DNA of 64,000 nucleotides from assembly GCA_963734295.1 (NCBI GenBank), contig CAVTGS010000012.1, positions 434,001-498,000 of the forward strand, given 5' to 3'. The position numbers were made by a program, and so were the translations under genes. Shown one piece after another: positions 38,806 through 48,296 of the stretch; the stretch's first letter is position 1; each line of letters opens with the position of its first letter. This DNA is from JAEUMW01 sp963734295. Its GTDB lineage: Bacteria > Pseudomonadota > Gammaproteobacteria > Burkholderiales > JAEUMW01. The notes beneath the pieces are model-generated. The model saw only the letters and a list, made by a program, of their open reading frames with translations. It made no database searches and was not told where the DNA came from.

Positions 38806-39183
38806 ATGACGATCGCCTACTGGTGCGTCCTTGCCGCCGCACTAATTCCGTATTTCACGGTCGCCGTGGCCAAGTCGAGGGGTGACTTCGACAACGCGTC
38901 CCCGCGCGACTGGCTGGCAAGGCAGGAGGGCTTTCGCAAGCGTGCGCTCTGGGCACACGAGAACGCATTCGAGGCGTTCCCGCCCTTCGCTGCGGCAGTC
39001 ATCATCGCGCACCTCGCTCGAGCGCCGCAGGGCTGGATCGATCTGCTCGCAATCATATTCACGGTCGCGCGCATCGCATACGCCCTTCTCTACATTCTCG
39101 ACAAGCCCACCCCGCGCTCCATCGTGTGGGCGGTAGGGCTCGGCTGCGTGGTCGGTCTCTTTATCGTCGCAGCCGCGAAGTGA
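38806..39183 (+). CDS. MAPEG-family membrane protein
   Basis: MAPEG proteins are four-helix membrane proteins, some with glutathione-dependent transferase or peroxidase activity. The 125-residue product has hydrophobic stretches near 4-22, 57-75, 79-97 and 105-122. It carries the family segment FRKRALWAHENAFEAFPPF. GGAGAGGA lies before the ATG. The activity is unknown. Confidence 0.88.
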   Translation: MTIAYWCVLAAALIPYFTVAVAKSRGDFDNASPRDWLARQEGFRKRALWAHENAFEAFPPFAAAVIIAHLARAPQGWIDLLAIIFTVARIAYALLYILDKPTPRSIVWAVGLGCVVGLFIVAAAK

Positions 39184-39223
39184 AGCGGGTAGCGAGGCGG
39201 CAGCCCTGCAGACGCCGCTGTCG

Positions 39224-39679
39224 CTAGTCCGCCAGCGCGAGCACTTCGAGCTTGACTGGCGCAATGCCGCCGCGAACCATCCCAAGCTCGACCGCCGCGG
39301 CGCGCGAAAGATCGAGGATACGCGAGCCGAAACTCGGACCGCGGTCGTTGATGCGTACGATCACCGAACGCTGGTTCTTCCGGTTGGTGACTCTGATGGC
39401 AGTACCGATGGGCAGGGTAGGGTGCGCAGCGGTCATCGCGGTCTGGTCATAAAGCTCGCCGCTCGCCGTCTTGAGGCCATGCAAGCCGTGGTGATAGAAC
39501 GAGGCGAGACCTGTCTGCACGTCGCCGACGGCGCGAAGCAGTCTGCCCGCCAGCGCCGCGGCACGGCTCGGGCAAGCGGTAGTGGTCTCGTCCGGCCCTG
39601 CACCAGCGTTTGCGGCCGGGAGGGGCAGGACGAGGACGAAGAGCAGGGCAAAGAGGCAACGCGTTTCTCGAACCAGCAT
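39224..39679 (-). CDS. RlpA-like septal ring lytic transglycosylase family protein
   Basis: RlpA-like proteins have a double-psi beta-barrel domain that binds or cleaves denuded glycan strands. The product has a signal peptide (LFVLVLPLPAANA). The barrel includes GLASFYHHGLHGLKTASGE, MTAAHPTLPIGTAIRVTN and VRINDRGPSFGSRILDLSRAAA, with the conserved Asp and His. Length is 151 residues. There is no SPOR domain, so it is the short form. The start at 39679 gives the clean signal peptide. Confidence 0.88.
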   Translation of the reverse strand: MLVRETRCLFALLFVLVLPLPAANAGAGPDETTTACPSRAAALAGRLLRAVGDVQTGLASFYHHGLHGLKTASGELYDQTAMTAAHPTLPIGTAIRVTNRKNQRSVIVRINDRGPSFGSRILDLSRAAAVELGMVRGGIAPVKLEVLALAD

Positions 39680-39999
39680 GAGCGGCAGGTCTCCCCTTTC
39701 TGGTTGCGAAGCCCGGTGTGGGAGCGGGATCTTGAGAACGGATGGTACCCGACAAGCGCCGCACCCACATCCCTGAGCCGCGGGCAACGCAGGCGCTGCG
39801 ATTCAGGCATCCCGCCGCGTCGGGCTCCTCAGGCGAGGTTCGTGCCACGTCGGCTGAAGCGGGGCCAAGGGAGCGGCAGGCAGTCTGTCGGCGGGACGCG
39901 AACCGCAGCGCCCCCGGTAGCGATCGTCGTCGACGATGTTCTTGGGGCCTCTGACTATGCTCAAATAGCAGGATTCATGGCGAGCGAGGGATGAAGCAG
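39680..39999. other. intergenic region, about 320 bp
   Basis: Divergent spacer between the rlpA-like gene and galE. No repeat, RNA gene or clear promoter was recognised. Confidence 0.4.
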
Positions 40000-41028
40000 A
40001 TGAAGAGCATTTTGGTCACGGGAGGTGCGGGTTACATTGGATCGCATGCCTGCGTCGAGATCCTGTCCGCAGGGTACGAAGCAGTCGTGATCGATAATCT
40101 TCAGAACAGCTCTTATGAGGCCATCGAACGCGTCTCGCGCATCGCCGGCAAGCCGATCGCCTTTTTTCACGCCGATATCCGCAGTCAGGATGTACTCGAC
40201 GAGATCTTCCAGACGCATCGCATATCGGCCGTGATGCATTTCGCCGGCCTCAAGGCCGTCGGCGAGTCGGTCGCGACGCCGCTCGCGTATTACGACAACA
40301 ACGTGGTCGGTTCGATCGCGCTCTTCGAGGCGATGTTGAGACACCATGTCTCCCAGCTCGTGTTCAGCTCTTCTGCAACCGTGTACGGGCAACCGCGGGA
40401 TGTTCCGATCCGCGAAGACGCGCCCCTCGATGCGGCCAATCCCTACGGCCGTACGAAGGTAATGATCGAACAGATGCTGCGGGACGTCGCGCACGCGAAC
40501 CCGTCATGGCGTGTGGCGGTGCTGCGGTACTTCAATCCGGTCGGCGCTCACGAGAGTGGCCTGATCGGGGAAGACCCGCGAGGGACACCGAATAATTTAA
40601 TGCCTTATATCAGCCAGGTTGCCGTCGGGAGACGGCAGTATCTCTCGGTCTGGGGAGGCGACTATCCGACACTGGATGGGACCGGCGTGCGGGACTACAT
40701 TCATGTCGTCGACCTCGCCAAAGGTCACGTCGCCGCCCTCGCCAAACTCCGGGAGACTGCGGGAGTGGCTACCTACAATCTCGGCACGGGTCGTGGCCAC
40801 AGCGTGTTGGAGGTCGTGCGCGCTTTCGAGGACGTTACAGGGAAAGTCATCCGCTATCGAATGGCGGATCGCCGGGCCGGCGACATCCCCATCTGCTATG
40901 CCGATCCTGGAAAAGCGGAGCGGGAGCTTCGCTGGACTTCGACCAAAGGGTTAACGGAGATGTGTCGCGACAGCTGGCGCTGGCAATCGAATAATCCCGA
41001 CGGCTACGGCAGCACGCGCGAGCAATAG
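40000..41028 (+). CDS. galE: UDP-glucose 4-epimerase
   Basis: GalE interconverts UDP-glucose and UDP-galactose with bound NAD, giving precursors for exopolysaccharide. The Rossmann motif is VTGGAGYIGSHACVE. The catalytic SSSATVYG and NPYGRTK (YxxxK) follow, then RYFNPVGAHESGLIGEDP. Length is 342 residues. ATG 40000 has GAGGG 9 nt upstream and gives the usual MKSILVTGGAG start; ATG 39991 is an alternative. It converges with galU and begins the EPS block. Confidence 0.95.
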   Translation: MKSILVTGGAGYIGSHACVEILSAGYEAVVIDNLQNSSYEAIERVSRIAGKPIAFFHADIRSQDVLDEIFQTHRISAVMHFAGLKAVGESVATPLAYYDNNVVGSIALFEAMLRHHVSQLVFSSSATVYGQPRDVPIREDAPLDAANPYGRTKVMIEQMLRDVAHANPSWRVAVLRYFNPVGAHESGLIGEDPRGTPNNLMPYISQVAVGRRQYLSVWGGDYPTLDGTGVRDYIHVVDLAKGHVAALAKLRETAGVATYNLGTGRGHSVLEVVRAFEDVTGKVIRYRMADRRAGDIPICYADPGKAERELRWTSTKGLTEMCRDSWRWQSNNPDGYGSTREQ

Positions 41029-41089
41029 AGCAGTACAGGCGGACCGCAACGGCCGGTCACGGAGCAGCAACCGACGTTCAACGCCTGCG

Positions 41090-42034
41090 TCAGGCAGCGC
41101 CCGCGGCGGATGGGGGAACCCCAACGATGCTGGGCCGACGGGCTCTCTTCCAAGATCTGATTCGGCTTTCGACGAAGTCTTCGAGATAGTCGCTGAACTC
41201 GTCTTTCAACTCCTCGTGACGCATGGCGTAGGCAAGCGTCGCCTTCAAGTAGCCGAGCTTCGAGCCGCAGTCGTAGCGGGTGCCGTCGAATTCGAAAGCC
41301 AGAACCTGCTCATCCGCCATGAGGGATGCAATGCCGTCGGTGAGCTGTATCTCGCCGCCCTTCCCCGGAGGAACCTGTTCCAGATGCTCGAAGATTCTGC
41401 CGCAGAGGATGTATCGACCGACGACACCCAGCGTCGACGGTGCATCCTCCGGTCTCGGCTTCTCGACGATTGCGCTTATCTGGTGCGTCGACCCGAGTGC
41501 GTGGCTGCACTCCACGATTCCGTATTGAGACGTTTGTTCTCTCGGAATGCTTTGAACGCCAATCACGGAAGAACGGTAGTAATTGAACTGCTTGACCATC
41601 TGCACCAGCGCAGGCGGTTCCGCTTCGATGAGATCGTCTGCCAGGATCACCGCGAACGGGGCATTACCCACCACCGGCTTGGAGCAGAGCACGGCATGCC
41701 CGAGGCCGAGCGTCTCTGGCTGACGAATGAAGATGCACTTTACGCTCGGTGGCACGATGTTCCGCACCATCTCGAGGAGCTGCGTCTGCCCCCTCGCTTC
41801 GAGTGATACCTCGAGTTCCTGGGCACGATCGAAATGGTCTTCGATTGCTCGCTTGTTTCGCCCGGTGATGAAGATCATCTCCGTCAGTCCAGCGGCAACC
41901 GCCTCTTCCACAGCGTACTGGATCAGGGGCTTGTCAACCACCGGCATCATCTCTTTCGGGCTCGCCTTGGTGGCAGGAAGGAACCGGCTGCCAAGACCGG
42001 CCACCGGGAAAACGCACTTCGTCAAAACGCTCAT
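41090..42034 (-). CDS. galU: UTP-glucose-1-phosphate uridylyltransferase
   Basis: GalU makes UDP-glucose from UTP and glucose-1-phosphate. The nucleotide-binding start is CVFPVAGLGSRFLPATKASPKEMMPV. YAVEEAVAAGLTEMIFITGR and GVVGRYILCGRIFE follow as in the family. Length is 314 residues. It feeds galE and polysaccharide assembly and sits beside the sugar transferase gene in the same orientation. Confidence 0.96.
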   Translation of the reverse strand: MSVLTKCVFPVAGLGSRFLPATKASPKEMMPVVDKPLIQYAVEEAVAAGLTEMIFITGRNKRAIEDHFDRAQELEVSLEARGQTQLLEMVRNIVPPSVKCIFIRQPETLGLGHAVLCSKPVVGNAPFAVILADDLIEAEPPALVQMVKQFNYYRSSVIGVQSIPREQTSQYGIVECSHALGSTHQISAIVEKPRPEDAPSTLGVVGRYILCGRIFEHLEQVPPGKGGEIQLTDGIASLMADEQVLAFEFDGTRYDCGSKLGYLKATLAYAMRHEELKDEFSDYLEDFVESRIRSWKRARRPSIVGVPPSAAGAA

Positions 42035-42171
42035 TACCGTCCTTGTCGGGTAGACGAACGCCTAGTGCGGCGTTCCTGCGGGTTCAGGGTGACGTTCCGG
42101 GCACCTGTACTCGGAGCTTTGCGGTGGCAAAGAAAGGTGGGCACCCATTAGAGGTGGCAGTCAATTTCGGG

Positions 42172-43665
42172 TCAGTAAGCTTTCGGATCTCGAAACATCA
42201 AAACTGCAGTGCGCAGAATGATGAGCAGATCGAGACTCAGCGACCAGTTTCTGAGGTAATCGAGATCGTACTCTATGCGCGCTTTCATCTTCACCAGGGT
42301 CTCGGTTTCACCGCGAAGGCCATTGACCTGCGCCCATCCGGTAATCCCGGGCTTCACCTTGTGCCTGACCATGTAGCCCTTGATGAGTTTGCGGTACATC
42401 TCGTTGTGGGCAATCGCATGCGGCCGGGGTCCCACGATACTCATGCTGCCCGCGAGCACGTTGAAAAACTGCGGGAGCTCATCGAGAGAGGTCCGCCTCA
42501 GGAAGGCACCGAGGGAGGTTACGCGTTCATCGTCCCGGCGGGCCTGCGCAATCTGATGCCCATCCTCGCACACTGTCATGCTGCGGAACTTGAGGACTAG
42601 TATCTCCTGACCGTCGAGGCCGTAACGGCGCTGCTTGAAGAAAACCGGACCTGGTGAGCTCAATTTGACGCACATCGCGATTGCGAGCATCACCGGCGAG
42701 ATCAATACGAGCAGAATCGAAGTGACCACGATATCCTCGATGCGCTTGATCATGCCGTTCACGCCATAGAACGGCGTCTCGCACACTGCAACCACGGGCA
42801 GCCCGTTGACCTCGTCTATGCGGGCCTGGATCAGATCCGAGAGGAAGATGTCAGGCACGAAATAGATCGACGCGGTTGTATCCCTCAGGTCGTCCAGCAG
42901 CTTGAGTATGCGCGGCTGTGACGCCATCGGCAGAGCGATATAGATGATGTCGATGCGGTGCTGCCGCGCATACGCAGCGAGACTGGTCAAGGGACCGTGC
43001 AACTGCAGTTCTTCGCGCGGTCTCAGTCGTTCGCGCGCGCGGTCGTCGAAGAAGCCGACGAAGCGGACACCGAGCAGACGATCTTTCTGCAGGTGCTCCG
43101 CGAGCCTTAGGCCGATTTCGTTGGCGCCCGCGATAACCGCGCGGCGATGCTTGCCATGAGAAGACACGAGCGGTGGCATCATGTAGCGCAGGCCGAGGTG
43201 CGTCAAAAGAAGCGCACACGGTGCCGCGATGAACCAAGTGACCATGATGTCCCATGGGAACGCCCTCAGATACTCGGCGGCGTAACCGAACATCAGCAAC
43301 AGCACGACAATGGGAATCCACCTCAGAACAATGTCGCGCGTGATGGTGACGGGGCCTCCCGAGAGATCGAGTCTGCCCGGGAAGGTGAGAGAGAACACGA
43401 TAAGCGCCAACACCATGTATTTGCCGCGGAAGGGTTCCCCGAGCGCCAAGGTCACGGCCACCAGGGTTCCCACCGCGACCAGCGGGTCGAGCAACAGGCG
43501 CATGACCGAAAGAAACGATAGCTGCCCGCGAAATAGCCTGGGCTGACTGGGGGTTGTCGTGGCGACTTTCTGACTTGCCAGAGAACCCGCACGCGCTTCG
43601 GTGAATCCTGGACTTTCCAGAGCGTGGTCGACTCGATGGGCTCGCCTGGAAGTAACGGGGGACAT
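42172..43665 (-). CDS. undecaprenyl-phosphate sugar phosphotransferase (WcaJ/EpsB type)
   Basis: This enzyme starts exopolysaccharide repeat units by moving a hexose-1-phosphate from UDP-sugar to undecaprenyl phosphate in the inner membrane. The N-terminal half has four or five membrane helices and a CoA-binding-like domain (RRAVIAGANEIGLRLAEHL). The C-terminal bacterial sugar transferase domain has PGPVFFKQRRYGLDG, VLKFRSM, RRTSLDELPQFFNVL and VGPRPHA, with WAQVNGLRGET. Start at 43665 gives 497 residues; the frame is open further upstream but that part looks noncoding. Confidence 0.9.
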   Translation of the reverse strand: MSPVTSRRAHRVDHALESPGFTEARAGSLASQKVATTTPSQPRLFRGQLSFLSVMRLLLDPLVAVGTLVAVTLALGEPFRGKYMVLALIVFSLTFPGRLDLSGGPVTITRDIVLRWIPIVVLLLMFGYAAEYLRAFPWDIMVTWFIAAPCALLLTHLGLRYMMPPLVSSHGKHRRAVIAGANEIGLRLAEHLQKDRLLGVRFVGFFDDRARERLRPREELQLHGPLTSLAAYARQHRIDIIYIALPMASQPRILKLLDDLRDTTASIYFVPDIFLSDLIQARIDEVNGLPVVAVCETPFYGVNGMIKRIEDIVVTSILLVLISPVMLAIAMCVKLSSPGPVFFKQRRYGLDGQEILVLKFRSMTVCEDGHQIAQARRDDERVTSLGAFLRRTSLDELPQFFNVLAGSMSIVGPRPHAIAHNEMYRKLIKGYMVRHKVKPGITGWAQVNGLRGETETLVKMKARIEYDLDYLRNWSLSLDLLIILRTAVLMFRDPKAY

Positions 43666-44280
43666 GGTGGGCAACTCAGCGGGTTCCAGCGAAGGAAGCA
43701 AACTCAAGGACGATACGCGCCGGAGGTGAGCACGATCGGGTGCGCCGACGGATGGACCAAACGTCCCTACTGGCGGTCCCCGGTGGGGTCGCGGCAGGCA
43801 GTCGGATCCACCGCTCGATGCGCCATGGCAACTCCCCGATCGGGAGCGCGGTCGGGGCAACGCCAGCAAGGGCGGGTGCTTCCATGGGCGCCGGACGACG
43901 CGAGAGCTCGTTCGTCCCTTCTTGTGCGTGAGTCGCGCGCCGCATGATTTTTCGTAAGCTCGCCGCTAGGGCTCAGAAGTGGGTCGTACAGTGTCCGGCA
44001 CCATGGGTCGCGGGCAACCCTGCCCGTAGCACGGATCCTACACGCCGACGCTCGGAGTCCATCAACTCTCTAGAGAGTGCCGATAAAAATGTGTCTTCTA
44101 CGCAACAGATTAACATATCTTGGACGAAAAACGTCGGCAGTCGGTCACCAAAGTCCATAGAATGCGGAAAGAATCGGATAGCATCTGGGAAAAAGAAAGT
44201 TCGAAGGCCGGTCGGACTTGTTGTTGCCCGGCCCCCCCTCAATCAATCTTTTGTCGAACGCATCTCAAGTGAGACCACGA
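43666..44280. other. divergent intergenic region between the sugar transferase gene and epsL
   Basis: About 615 bp with no supported gene. From roughly 44060 to 44260 it is clearly AT-richer than the flanks, with runs such as GATAAAAATG and GAAAAACG, which fits a promoter/regulatory region for the EPS genes. No terminator or known binding motif was recognised. Confidence 0.45.
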
Positions 44281-45504
44281 TTGGACTATCGCCGAGCGGC
44301 AGTGGTCGGCATCGCCGCCTTGGTCATGATGGTGTCGAACGACGAGGGCCGCGCCGAGTTTGTCGACGGAGACGTCGTTAAATTCAACCTGGGTGCGGGG
44401 GTGGCCTACGACGATAACGTCTTTCGATTGCCGTCAAATGAACCCGTATCGCCCTCGACCGGCTCTACCAAGCGAAGCGATACGATATTCACCCTCAATG
44501 CCGGGGCCGCGGTCAACAAGGACATCAGCCGTCAGAATTTCGAACTCGGCGGAAACATCATTCGCCGCCTTTATACCGAACACGACGAGTTCGACGTCAC
44601 CCTGTTCAACTTTGGCGCCACCTGGAACTGGCGCGTCGGCAATCAATGGGGTGGAGAAATCGGTTACACCCAGAATCAATACTCTAACGCGTTCCTCGAA
44701 GTATCGTCCTTCACACCGAACAAGCGAACGGTCGGCATCCCCACCGCAAGTATCGGATATCAGTTCCACCCAAGCTGGGAGGTCCGCGGGCAGTATCAGT
44801 TTGTCGACATCACGAATAGCGCGGAAAGGTTCAAGCTCTCTGATCTTGAGCAAAGCGTGTATCAGGGGGCTTTGCGCTACCGAACTCAGTTTGGCAACGT
44901 CGTCGATTTGTACTACAAGTACACCGACGGTAAGCGGCCGAACGTGGTAGTGGATCTGGCGGGCACCGGGCAGTTCACACAAGACGATTTCGGTCTGGGT
45001 GTGGTGCGCTGGGAATTGAGCGGACGATCACGGTTTTCCGGTTTCCTCGCCTATACGAATCGGAGTTATGAGCTTGCGCCGGAGCGAGATTTTTCCGGCC
45101 CAACCTGGAACCTGACCTACGTCTACCTTCCGACGGGTAATACGTCGGTCAGCCTCTCGTTGTATCGCCTAATAGGCGCCTTCACGGACGTAACGACGAA
45201 CTACATCGTGACCACGGGCGTGACCCTGACGCCGACGTGGCAGGCGACCTCGAGACTTGCCCTTGGCCTGAATGCCTTTTATCAAGACAGGGACTACAAG
45301 GGACGTCCTGGTATCCTAACCGATCTAGCCGGCGAAGATCAGCGCAACGACGACCTGTACAGCGTGGGAATCAATGCGACGTACGCCATCCTGCGCTCAT
45401 TGAAGGGCACGCTCTATTACACCTGGACGGAACGGGACTCGAACGTCGAACGTCGTAACTTCCGGGACAATATCGTGGGTGCGGGACTCGAGTGGTCGTT
45501 CTAG
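44281..45504 (+). CDS. epsL: EpsL-type outer-membrane beta-barrel for exopolysaccharide biosynthesis
   Basis: EpsL-family proteins are outer-membrane barrels linked to exosortase-B/PEP-CTERM polysaccharide loci and probably export the polymer. Family-like stretches are AYDDNVFRLPSN, KRSDTIFTLNAGAAVNKDISRQNFEL, FHPSWEVRGQYQF and LEQSVYQGALRYRT. Alternating beta-strands continue to a C-terminal Phe (GAGLEWSF), as outer-membrane barrels have. Start is uncertain: TTG 44281 yields a clean signal peptide (MDYRRAAVVGIAALVMMVS), but the frame is open to TTG 44218. It overlaps the convergent phosphatase gene by 4 bp. Confidence 0.8.
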   Translation: MDYRRAAVVGIAALVMMVSNDEGRAEFVDGDVVKFNLGAGVAYDDNVFRLPSNEPVSPSTGSTKRSDTIFTLNAGAAVNKDISRQNFELGGNIIRRLYTEHDEFDVTLFNFGATWNWRVGNQWGGEIGYTQNQYSNAFLEVSSFTPNKRTVGIPTASIGYQFHPSWEVRGQYQFVDITNSAERFKLSDLEQSVYQGALRYRTQFGNVVDLYYKYTDGKRPNVVVDLAGTGQFTQDDFGLGVVRWELSGRSRFSGFLAYTNRSYELAPERDFSGPTWNLTYVYLPTGNTSVSLSLYRLIGAFTDVTTNYIVTTGVTLTPTWQATSRLALGLNAFYQDRDYKGRPGILTDLAGEDQRNDDLYSVGINATYAILRSLKGTLYYTWTERDSNVERRNFRDNIVGAGLEWSF

Positions 45505-46346
45505 CGCGTATCGCGTAACGGCGACGCGACGCAGGTGTCCAGCGGGACTGCGCGCAACGCTTGCGTGGGCTCTCCATCCAGAAACGCCAGCGCGCGGTCG
45601 TGGATGAGACCGTTGGTCGTGACGAGTGTGCCGGCGTGCAACGTGTGCCGGCCGTCCGCCGACGTCGCCGACCCTCCCGCCTCTTCCACGATGACCTGGA
45701 GCGCCGCGATGTCCCAGGGCGCGACTTCGAGATCGATCGCGATCTCGCCCAGCCCTTCCGCCACCCGCAGGTGCTGCAGGAAGTCTCCGAATTCCCGGTT
45801 CGGCCGTGTCGCTCGCAGCAAGTCCTCTAGCCCAGGGTAGCGGGACCGCACCGCTTCGTCCGCGGGTGTCCCGCAGAAGAGGCGACAGGCCGTGAGCTCG
45901 TCGCGGTCCGACACGCGGATCGCCCGGCCGTCCCGCCACGCGCCTCCGCCACGCCCCGCCCACCATCGCCCCGGCAAGGCCGGGGCGCTCACGAGCCCGG
46001 CCACGACCTCGCCGTACTCCTCGATGGCGAGGAGGGTCGCGAAGACCGGATCGCCGCGAATGAAGTTGAGCGTGGCATCGATCGGATCGACGATGAGGCG
46101 CGCTGTGCCCGACCCAGAGCGCTCGCCGTACTCTTCGCCAAGGATGCCGAGCTCCGGCGCCGACTGTCTCACCAGCGTCTCGACTTCGCGCTCGATTTCC
46201 TGATCCGCGGCCGTGACCGGACTGCCGTCGGGCTTGCGCACGACGGCGAGGGAGGGCGCGCGGAAATACCGCATCGCGATCGCGTCGGCGCGATCGGCAA
46301 GCCGCTGGAGCAGAGCGATCCACTCCTGGGGTCGAGTCGGGAACAT
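45501..46346 (-). CDS. hisN: inositol-monophosphatase-family phosphatase, probable histidinol-phosphatase
   Basis: The family includes inositol monophosphatase, HisN and CysQ. The metal-binding motifs are LGEEYGERSG, LIVDPIDATLNFIRGDP (DPIDxT) and EVAPWDIAALQVIVEEAGG (WDxA). Length is 281 residues from ATG 46346. The pattern, including FGDFLQHLRVAEG, fits the HisN-type histidinol-phosphatases best, but an inositol-phosphatase role cannot be excluded. It is not linked to other his genes. Confidence 0.75.
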   Translation of the reverse strand: MFPTRPQEWIALLQRLADRADAIAMRYFRAPSLAVVRKPDGSPVTAADQEIEREVETLVRQSAPELGILGEEYGERSGSGTARLIVDPIDATLNFIRGDPVFATLLAIEEYGEVVAGLVSAPALPGRWWAGRGGGAWRDGRAIRVSDRDELTACRLFCGTPADEAVRSRYPGLEDLLRATRPNREFGDFLQHLRVAEGLGEIAIDLEVAPWDIAALQVIVEEAGGSATSADGRHTLHAGTLVTTNGLIHDRALAFLDGEPTQALRAVPLDTCVASPLRDTR

Positions 46347-46488
46347 CTGAGCTTGGGTGAAAGACGGTGTCGCAAGCGACTGCTCGCGATAATCCACGGC
46401 AGCCGAAGGTAGAGGAATCTTAACCACGGTTGCCGGCGACGGCAACCCCGCTGGCAAATCCCCCCTGCCAGTCCTATGATGCCCGGAC

Positions 46489-48243
46489 ATGCAGCAGAAC
46501 GCCGATACCGGGGGCGCGGTTCCCGCCACCCGCAAGCTCAGGACGAAGATCACGGCGCTCGTGATCGTCTTCCTCGTGTTGGCGCTGGCGGCTGTGGGCC
46601 TCACGCTGTTCGAGTCGTGGAAGCTCGAGGGCAGCGCTGCGGCCGTAAACGACGTCGGCAGTGAGCGCATGCGCGCTTACCGTATCGCTTACCTCGTCTC
46701 CGAGATCGCGGGCGGCCGCGACGATACGGACTCGTTGCGTGAGCAGGCGTTGTCCGAGGTGTCGCGGTTCGAGGACACGCTCGAGCGCTTGCGACAGGGC
46801 GACCCGGCACGGCCGCTCTTCCTCCCCCGCGGCGAGCCCGTGCGCCACCAGCTAGAGGACGTGGAGCGGCGATGGCGCGACATCATCAAGCCGCTCGCGC
46901 TCGCCATCCTCGAGACCCGAAGCGAGCCACGACGCAGCGAGCTTCTGGACCGCTATCGGGTCGAGGTGGAGCGCTTCGTCGGCGTGGTGAACGGCCTGGT
47001 GCTCACCGTGGAGCGGGAGATTGCGCGCGACACGGCGACGCTGCGGTTCCTGCAGATGGCGCTGATGGCGCTTGCCTTCGTCGCGTCGCTGGCGATGGCA
47101 TTCCTGCTCTTCCTCCTAATCGTGCGCCCGGTCACCCGGCTGCAGGAAAGCCTGGAGCGGATCCAGAAAGGCGATTTCGGCGTTCGGCTCCCCGTCGAGT
47201 CGAAGGACGAATTCGGGGCGCTCGCCGTCGGCTTCAATCGCATGGCCGATCACTTGCAGGGACTCTATCGCACGCTGGCGGACCGGATCGCGCAGAAGAC
47301 CCGGTCGCTCGAAGAAAAGAACCGTGAGCTCTCCACCCTCTACGAGATCAGCAGCCTCCTGAACGAGCCGGTGTCGATCGAGGACACCTGTCGCGGCTTC
47401 CTGAATAAGCTGATGGCGATCACCGGGGCATCGGCGGGCGCGGTACGGCTCGCCGACACGCCGGCGAAGCACGTCCACCCTTACCTGCACGAAGGGCTCG
47501 ACCCCGGCTTCGTGGCCGAGGAGCGCTGCCTCGATATGGGTGAGTGCCTCTGCGGAGAAGCGGCCCAGACCGCGCGGCCGGTGATCCACGTGATCTCCCC
47601 CGCACGTCCGGCGAACGTGATGTACAAGTGCCAGAAGTTCGGCTATCGCACCGTGTCGGTCTTCACCATCCGCGTAAAGCGGCAGCTCCTCGGCGTCTAC
47701 AACCTATACTTCAAGGAGCCGCGCGAATTCAACGCCGCCCAGCGCCAGATGCTGGAGGCGCTCGGCCAGCATCTCGGTGTCGCGATCGAGAACCAGCGTC
47801 TCGTTTCGCGCGACAAGGAGCTAGCGGTGACCGAGGAGCGCAACCTGCTCGCGTAAGAGCTGCACGATTCGATCGCGCAGTCGCTCGCGTTCCTGAACAT
47901 CGAGGCGCAGATGCTCGAACAGTCGCTCGCGCGGGGAAATGTCGAGGACGCCCGCCAGGAGCTCGCGCAGATCCGCGAAGGGATCCAGGAGAGCTACGAC
48001 GACGTGCGCGAGCTGCTGGTGCACTTTCGCACGCACCTCAAGCAGGCGGATCTCGAGACCGCCATTCAGGTCGCCCTGCAGCGCTTCGAAGGGCAGACCG
48101 GCATCCGCACACGCTTCGACGCGTCGGGAACGACCGTGTCGCTGGCGCCGGAAGTGCAGCCGCAGGTGCTGCACATCGTGCAGGAAGCGCTTTCCAATGT
48201 GCGCAAGCACGCCCGCGCGACCAAGGTCGTGGTCGAAGCCGCG
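46489..48243 (+). pseudogene. narX: NarX-type nitrate/nitrite sensor histidine kinase, disrupted
   Basis: NarX senses nitrate and nitrite in the periplasm and phosphorylates NarL. Seen in order: TM1 near residues 21-40; the nitrate-binding P-box around VGSERMRAYRI; TM2 near 186-210; a HAMP domain; and a central module with the Cys-rich CLDMGECLCGEA and YKCQKFGY. A TAA at 47854-47856 stands where the family has a Gln codon, directly before the H-box ELHDSIAQSLAFLN (phosphoacceptor His). The same frame stays coding after it (EALSNVRKHARATKVVVE). From 48237 the ATPase domain is inverted and then cut off. As written it cannot be a working kinase. Confidence 0.85.
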
Positions 48244-48296
48244 ACCGTCGTCGCGCACCGCGAAGACATAGCCGCCGTCGCGCATGACCTCGACCA
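48230..48296. repeat. micro-inverted segment of the narX ATPase domain bounded by TGGTCGA/TCGACCA
   Basis: TGGTCGA (48230-48236) and TCGACCA (48290-48296) are inverted copies. Read on the minus strand, the 53 bp between them encode VMRDGGYVFAVRDDGRG, the G1-box region that should follow KVVVE on the plus strand. The segment has therefore flipped relative to the rest of the gene. It is directly followed by narL-like coding sequence. Confidence 0.8.
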
